From Bacillota bacterium (lineage in GTDB: Bacteria; Bacillota; Clostridia; Tissierellales; Tissierellaceae), in the NCBI GenBank assembly GCA_023388495.1, contig JAEWGC010000042.1:1-18022 (forward strand): 18,022 nt of DNA, in the 5' to 3' direction. Under the pieces are notes generated by a model that saw only the letters and a program-made list of their open reading frames with translations, made no database searches and had not been told where the DNA came from. A program made the position numbers and the translations under genes. Positions within the stretch are counted from its first letter, which is position 1; each line of letters starts with the position of its first letter. Positions 15,166 to 18,022 of the stretch are shown in pieces.

Positions 15166-16346
15166 TAATAAAGAATGCAAAGATTTTTACAATGGCTGAT
15201 AGAGTAATAGAAAAAGGCTATATAATTGTTGATAATGGAAAGATTCTTAAGGTTGATAAATATAATGAGGCCATGTTAGATTATATTGTTTCTGGTCGTA
15301 AGGAAGTTGAAGTATTGGATGCTGATGGAATGGTAGTGCTTCCAGGGTTTATAGATTGCCATTCACATATAGGCGGTATGAATTTTAGCGAATCAACTAG
15401 TATTGATGATTTAAATGAGATGACTAACAATGTAACAGCTAGTATGGAAGCAGTATATGGCATTGATCCAAGTTCAGAAGACTTTAGATATGCCTATGAA
15501 AATGGTATAACTACATTGGGAATTACACCAGGCAGCGGAAATGTTATATGCGGATTAGTTTTTGCTTCCAAGACCTATGGTAAAGATATATTTGAAATGA
15601 CTATTAAAAATCCTGTTGCATTAAAAGTTGCCCTAGGGGGAAATCCTAAGAGAACTTATGGGGATAGAAATTTATCTCCCTCAAGTAGAATGGCTATACC
15701 TAATATAATAGTAGATTTCCTTAATAGAGCTAAAGAATATCTAAAGGATAAAGAAGAGGCTACAATAAAACAGAAACAAATACCTAAGTATGACAAAGAG
15801 TTGGAAGCTGTTATACCGTTACTAGAAAAAGAGATTCCATTAAAGATTCATTGTACTCAATTTGATATGGTTACTGCCATAGAAGTAGCAAAAAAATTTG
15901 ACTTGGATTTTTCCCTTGAGCATGCATGGGGAGCTAGTGACTATATTGAAGAAATAGTAGAGTCTAAAGGCTCAATAGTTTTTGGACCTGTAGGTTCTAT
16001 GAAAAGTTTTGGAGAGGCTAGATTAATAGATATAGAAAGTGTAGTTGAATTAGATAATAGAGGTGTATTGACAGCTTTAACAGCAGATGCACCAATACTT
16101 AGCATTGATAGTTTGATCCATCACGCTGGAGAAGTAGTCAGATCAGGGTTAGATGTAGAAAGAGCTTTAAGAATGATAACAATAAATGCTGCAAAAATAC
16201 TAGGAATAGATCGTAGAGTAGGTTCCTTAGAAGAAGGAAAAGATGCTGATATACTTATATTTGAAGGTGTACCAGCGTATAACACCAATGCAAAGTTAAT
16301 AAAAACCATAATAGATGGAAAAGTTATATATTCTTCTAAGGAATAG
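15159..16346 (+). CDS. COG1228-type metal-dependent amidohydrolase (intact metal site)
   Basis: This 395-residue cytoplasmic hydrolase is of the imidazolonepropionase-like group. The metal site appears complete: PGFIDCHSH with His68 and His70, IPLKIHC with His231, SLEHAW with His255 and TADAP with Asp310. ENGITTLGITPGSGNVICG (114-132) is the conserved family segment. The end NAAKILGI and GSLEEGKDADILIFEG is the usual return to the beta-sandwich. Members of this group include dipeptidases and carboxypeptidases, for example acting on Xaa-Pro or Xaa-Arg dipeptides, as well as ring-opening amidohydrolases. With a peptide importer and an Xaa-Pro aminopeptidase nearby, peptide or cyclic-amide hydrolysis is plausible. 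The start is TTG with GGGGAGGGG (15145-15153) upstream, overlapping the previous stop by 7 bases. The exact substrate is unknown. Confidence 0.9.
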   Translation: MLIIKNAKIFTMADRVIEKGYIIVDNGKILKVDKYNEAMLDYIVSGRKEVEVLDADGMVVLPGFIDCHSHIGGMNFSESTSIDDLNEMTNNVTASMEAVYGIDPSSEDFRYAYENGITTLGITPGSGNVICGLVFASKTYGKDIFEMTIKNPVALKVALGGNPKRTYGDRNLSPSSRMAIPNIIVDFLNRAKEYLKDKEEATIKQKQIPKYDKELEAVIPLLEKEIPLKIHCTQFDMVTAIEVAKKFDLDFSLEHAWGASDYIEEIVESKGSIVFGPVGSMKSFGEARLIDIESVVELDNRGVLTALTADAPILSIDSLIHHAGEVVRSGLDVERALRMITINAAKILGIDRRVGSLEEGKDADILIFEGVPAYNTNAKLIKTIIDGKVIYSSKE

Positions 16347-16398
16347 AGATTAATTTGTGATTTTCATAGAGAATTTAATACTAAAATAGAGGTGGAAA

Positions 16399-17475
16399 GT
16401 GGTTTATATAATAGTTGCTTTTTCAATTATGGCGGGAATAGATAAGATACTAAATAATAGATTTGGATTGGGAGAAAAATTTGATGAGGGATTTAAAGCT
16501 TTAGGAGAATTAGCCTTAACTATAATTGGTATTTACAGTCTGTCACCGATTATAGCAGAAAAGCTTATATCCATATTGGATCCACTAGCCAAGTTAATTA
16601 ATACTGATCCCTCTGTATTTCTCAGTAGTATATTAGCTGTAGATTTAGGTGGATATACAACAAGTATTGAAATAGCAAAATCTCAAATAATTGGAAAGCT
16701 TAATGGACTTATACTAGCTTCTATGTTGGGAGCTACAATTTCATTTACTATTCCAGTTGCAGTAGGGATTGTATCTAAGGAAGATTTCAAATTTTTTGCT
16801 AAAGGAATTTTAGCAGGCATTGCTGCTTTGCCCTTTGGAATGATTGTAGGCGGAGTAATGATGGATATAGGGTTTATAGATACTATTTTTAACTTAATAC
16901 CTATCCTTATATTTTCAATTATAATAGTTTTGGGATTGCTTAAATTTCCAAACAATATGATTAGAATTTTTAATATAATAGGTAAGATCATTATAGGGAT
17001 TAGTACTATAGGTTTGATTATAAGTATTATTAGCTTTATGATTGGATATGAATTAATTTCAGGTATGATACCTCTGGAGGAAGGGGTTATGCTTGTAATC
17101 AAAATTTGCATTATATTATCCGGAGCTTATCCAATGTTTTATTTTTTATCAAGGAAGCTGCACAGATATCTATCTAAAATAGGTAAGAAACTTGGATTAA
17201 ACCAATATTCTATAATGGGAATATTTACTTCTCTAGCCAATTGTATTCCAATGTTGGGAATTTATCATAAGATGGATGAAAAGGGAAAGGTGCTAAATGC
17301 TGCTTTTGTTGTATCTGGTGCATTTACTTTCGGCGGACAGCTGGGATATGTATCATCAGTTTCACCTGAGATGATTAATCCATTTATAGTTAGTAAGTTA
17401 GTAGGAGGAATTAGTGCAATTTTTATAGCAATATTACTAGTAAGATTAGAAAAGTCTAAGGAGGTACAAGTGTGA
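16399..17475 (+). CDS. eutH: EutH-like integral membrane carrier
   Basis: This 358-residue, very hydrophobic protein has about ten membrane segments. It matches the ethanolamine carrier family EutH: GIDKILNNRFGLGEKFDEGF (13-32), VDLGGY (81-86), SFTIPVAVGIVSKEDFKFFAKG (115-136) and the late NAAFVVSGAFTFGGQLGY (300-317). Known EutH proteins move ethanolamine for the eut pathway. No eutABC, microcompartment or eut regulator gene is in the window, so the substrate here may be a different small amine or amino acid made by the neighbouring hydrolases. Direction of transport is unknown. The start is GTG with GAGG (16389-16392) 6 bases upstream; 52 bases without a terminator separate it from the amidohydrolase. 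It overlaps the next gene by 4 bases. Confidence 0.88.
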   Translation: MVYIIVAFSIMAGIDKILNNRFGLGEKFDEGFKALGELALTIIGIYSLSPIIAEKLISILDPLAKLINTDPSVFLSSILAVDLGGYTTSIEIAKSQIIGKLNGLILASMLGATISFTIPVAVGIVSKEDFKFFAKGILAGIAALPFGMIVGGVMMDIGFIDTIFNLIPILIFSIIIVLGLLKFPNNMIRIFNIIGKIIIGISTIGLIISIISFMIGYELISGMIPLEEGVMLVIKICIILSGAYPMFYFLSRKLHRYLSKIGKKLGLNQYSIMGIFTSLANCIPMLGIYHKMDEKGKVLNAAFVVSGAFTFGGQLGYVSSVSPEMINPFIVSKLVGGISAIFIAILLVRLEKSKEVQV

Positions 17476-18022
17476 TAATTAATGAAAGAATAGATAAACT
17501 GAGAGATTTAATGAAAGATAAAGGTATCGCTGCCTATATTATAAATACAGCTGACCCACATCAATCTGAATATGTAGCTGATTATTACAAGGGAAGAGTG
17601 TGGATATCAGGGTTTACAGGTTCAGCGGGTATTGTAGTTATCACTCAGGAAGAGGCTATTTTATGGACTGATGGCAGATACTTTATTCAAGCTGAGAATG
17701 AACTAGCCAGTAGCGAATATAAATTATTTAAAATGAGAATACCAGGATTTCCAACTTATACTGAATGGTTAAAAGAAAAATTGAATGATGGAGATTCTCT
17801 GGGGTTTGATGGCAAAACATTTCCAGAGTCGTCTGCTGAAAACTTAGAAAAAGAATTCAAAGAAAAGAAGATTAAATTTATTGATGAATACGATCTAGTA
17901 GGAGAGATTTGGGAAGACAGACCTAGTATTCCAAATGGAAAAGTATTTGCACATGAATTAAAATACACAGGTAAAACAGGTAAAGAGAAAATTGAAGAAA
18001 TAAGAGCTGAAATGAAAAAACA
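17472..18022 (+). CDS. pepP: Xaa-Pro aminopeptidase, N-terminal part (M24B; 3' end outside window)
   Basis: The first 183 codons are present. They form the creatinase N-terminal domain of the large aminopeptidase P group: ERIDKLRDLMKDKGIAAYII, then ADPHQSEYVADYYKGRVWIS, GFTGSAG and WTDGRYFIQAENEL. The catalytic pita-bread domain with its metal ligands lies beyond the window. The enzyme would remove N-terminal residues that precede proline in the cytoplasm, a sensible partner for peptide import. The start is GTG (17472), with AAGGAGGT (17458-17465) upstream and a 4-base GTGA overlap with the EutH-like gene's stop, so translation is coupled. The frame stays open to the window edge. Confidence 0.92.
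   Translation, partial: MIINERIDKLRDLMKDKGIAAYIINTADPHQSEYVADYYKGRVWISGFTGSAGIVVITQEEAILWTDGRYFIQAENELASSEYKLFKMRIPGFPTYTEWLKEKLNDGDSLGFDGKTFPESSAENLEKEFKEKKIKFIDEYDLVGEIWEDRPSIPNGKVFAHELKYTGKTGKEKIEEIRAEMKK

Noticed and set aside
16347..16398. AATTTAATACT upstream of the EutH-like gene as a third activator half-site
   Set aside because: Only one half is present, without symmetry or a -24/-12 promoter nearby; such strings are expected by chance in AT-rich DNA.

Overview
The window is AT-rich and codes almost entirely on the + strand. It has AGA-dominated arginine codons, strong AAGGAGG-type ribosome binding sites, LPxTG anchoring, a Cys lipobox and a sigma-54 activator. This suits a peptide- or amino-acid-fermenting low-GC Firmicute (Clostridia or Tissierellia); the species is not identified. 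No rRNA, tRNA, CRISPR array, insertion sequence or phage gene is visible, and no gene gap exceeds 300 bases.

Region 1 (1-4726) is a surface module. It begins inside a very large Cna_B-repeat adhesin (10 complete repeats plus part of another) that ends in a proline/acid-rich stalk, a beta-sandwich-like domain and an LPKTG sorting signal, followed by a strong terminator. Next is a cyclic di-GMP-I (GEMM-I) riboswitch whose closing helix can take in the Shine-Dalgarno sequence of the following gene. That gene encodes a secreted transglutaminase-fold Cys-His-Asp protein. The layout recalls c-di-GMP control of adhesin release (LapG/LapA, Zmp1/CD2831), but with a different enzyme fold and a riboswitch directly on the enzyme.

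Region 2 (4852-6378) is a single soluble chemoreceptor with a C-terminal CZB zinc-binding domain and an unusual N-terminal CHEAEC motif.

Region 3 (6439-18022) looks like one locally regulated catabolic unit. A PAS-AAA+-Fis sigma-54 activator precedes a clear -24/-12 promoter (TGGCATAGAGATTGCT). Between them lie two related palindromes 40 bp apart, the second inside the activator gene's terminator; both are candidate activator sites. The promoter leads into a complete oligopeptide/dipeptide ABC transporter (two permeases, two ATPases, a lipoprotein receptor). After a 128-base gap that can fold as a three-way junction come two tandem COG1228 amidohydrolases, one apparently stripped of every metal ligand and one intact. 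These are followed by an EutH-like membrane carrier and the start of an Xaa-Pro aminopeptidase. The last four genes overlap or lie close together and use TTG, TTG, GTG and GTG starts.

The likely theme of region 3 is uptake of a peptide-like substrate, cytoplasmic hydrolysis, and movement of a small amine- or amino-acid-like product. The substrate cannot be read from the sequence.
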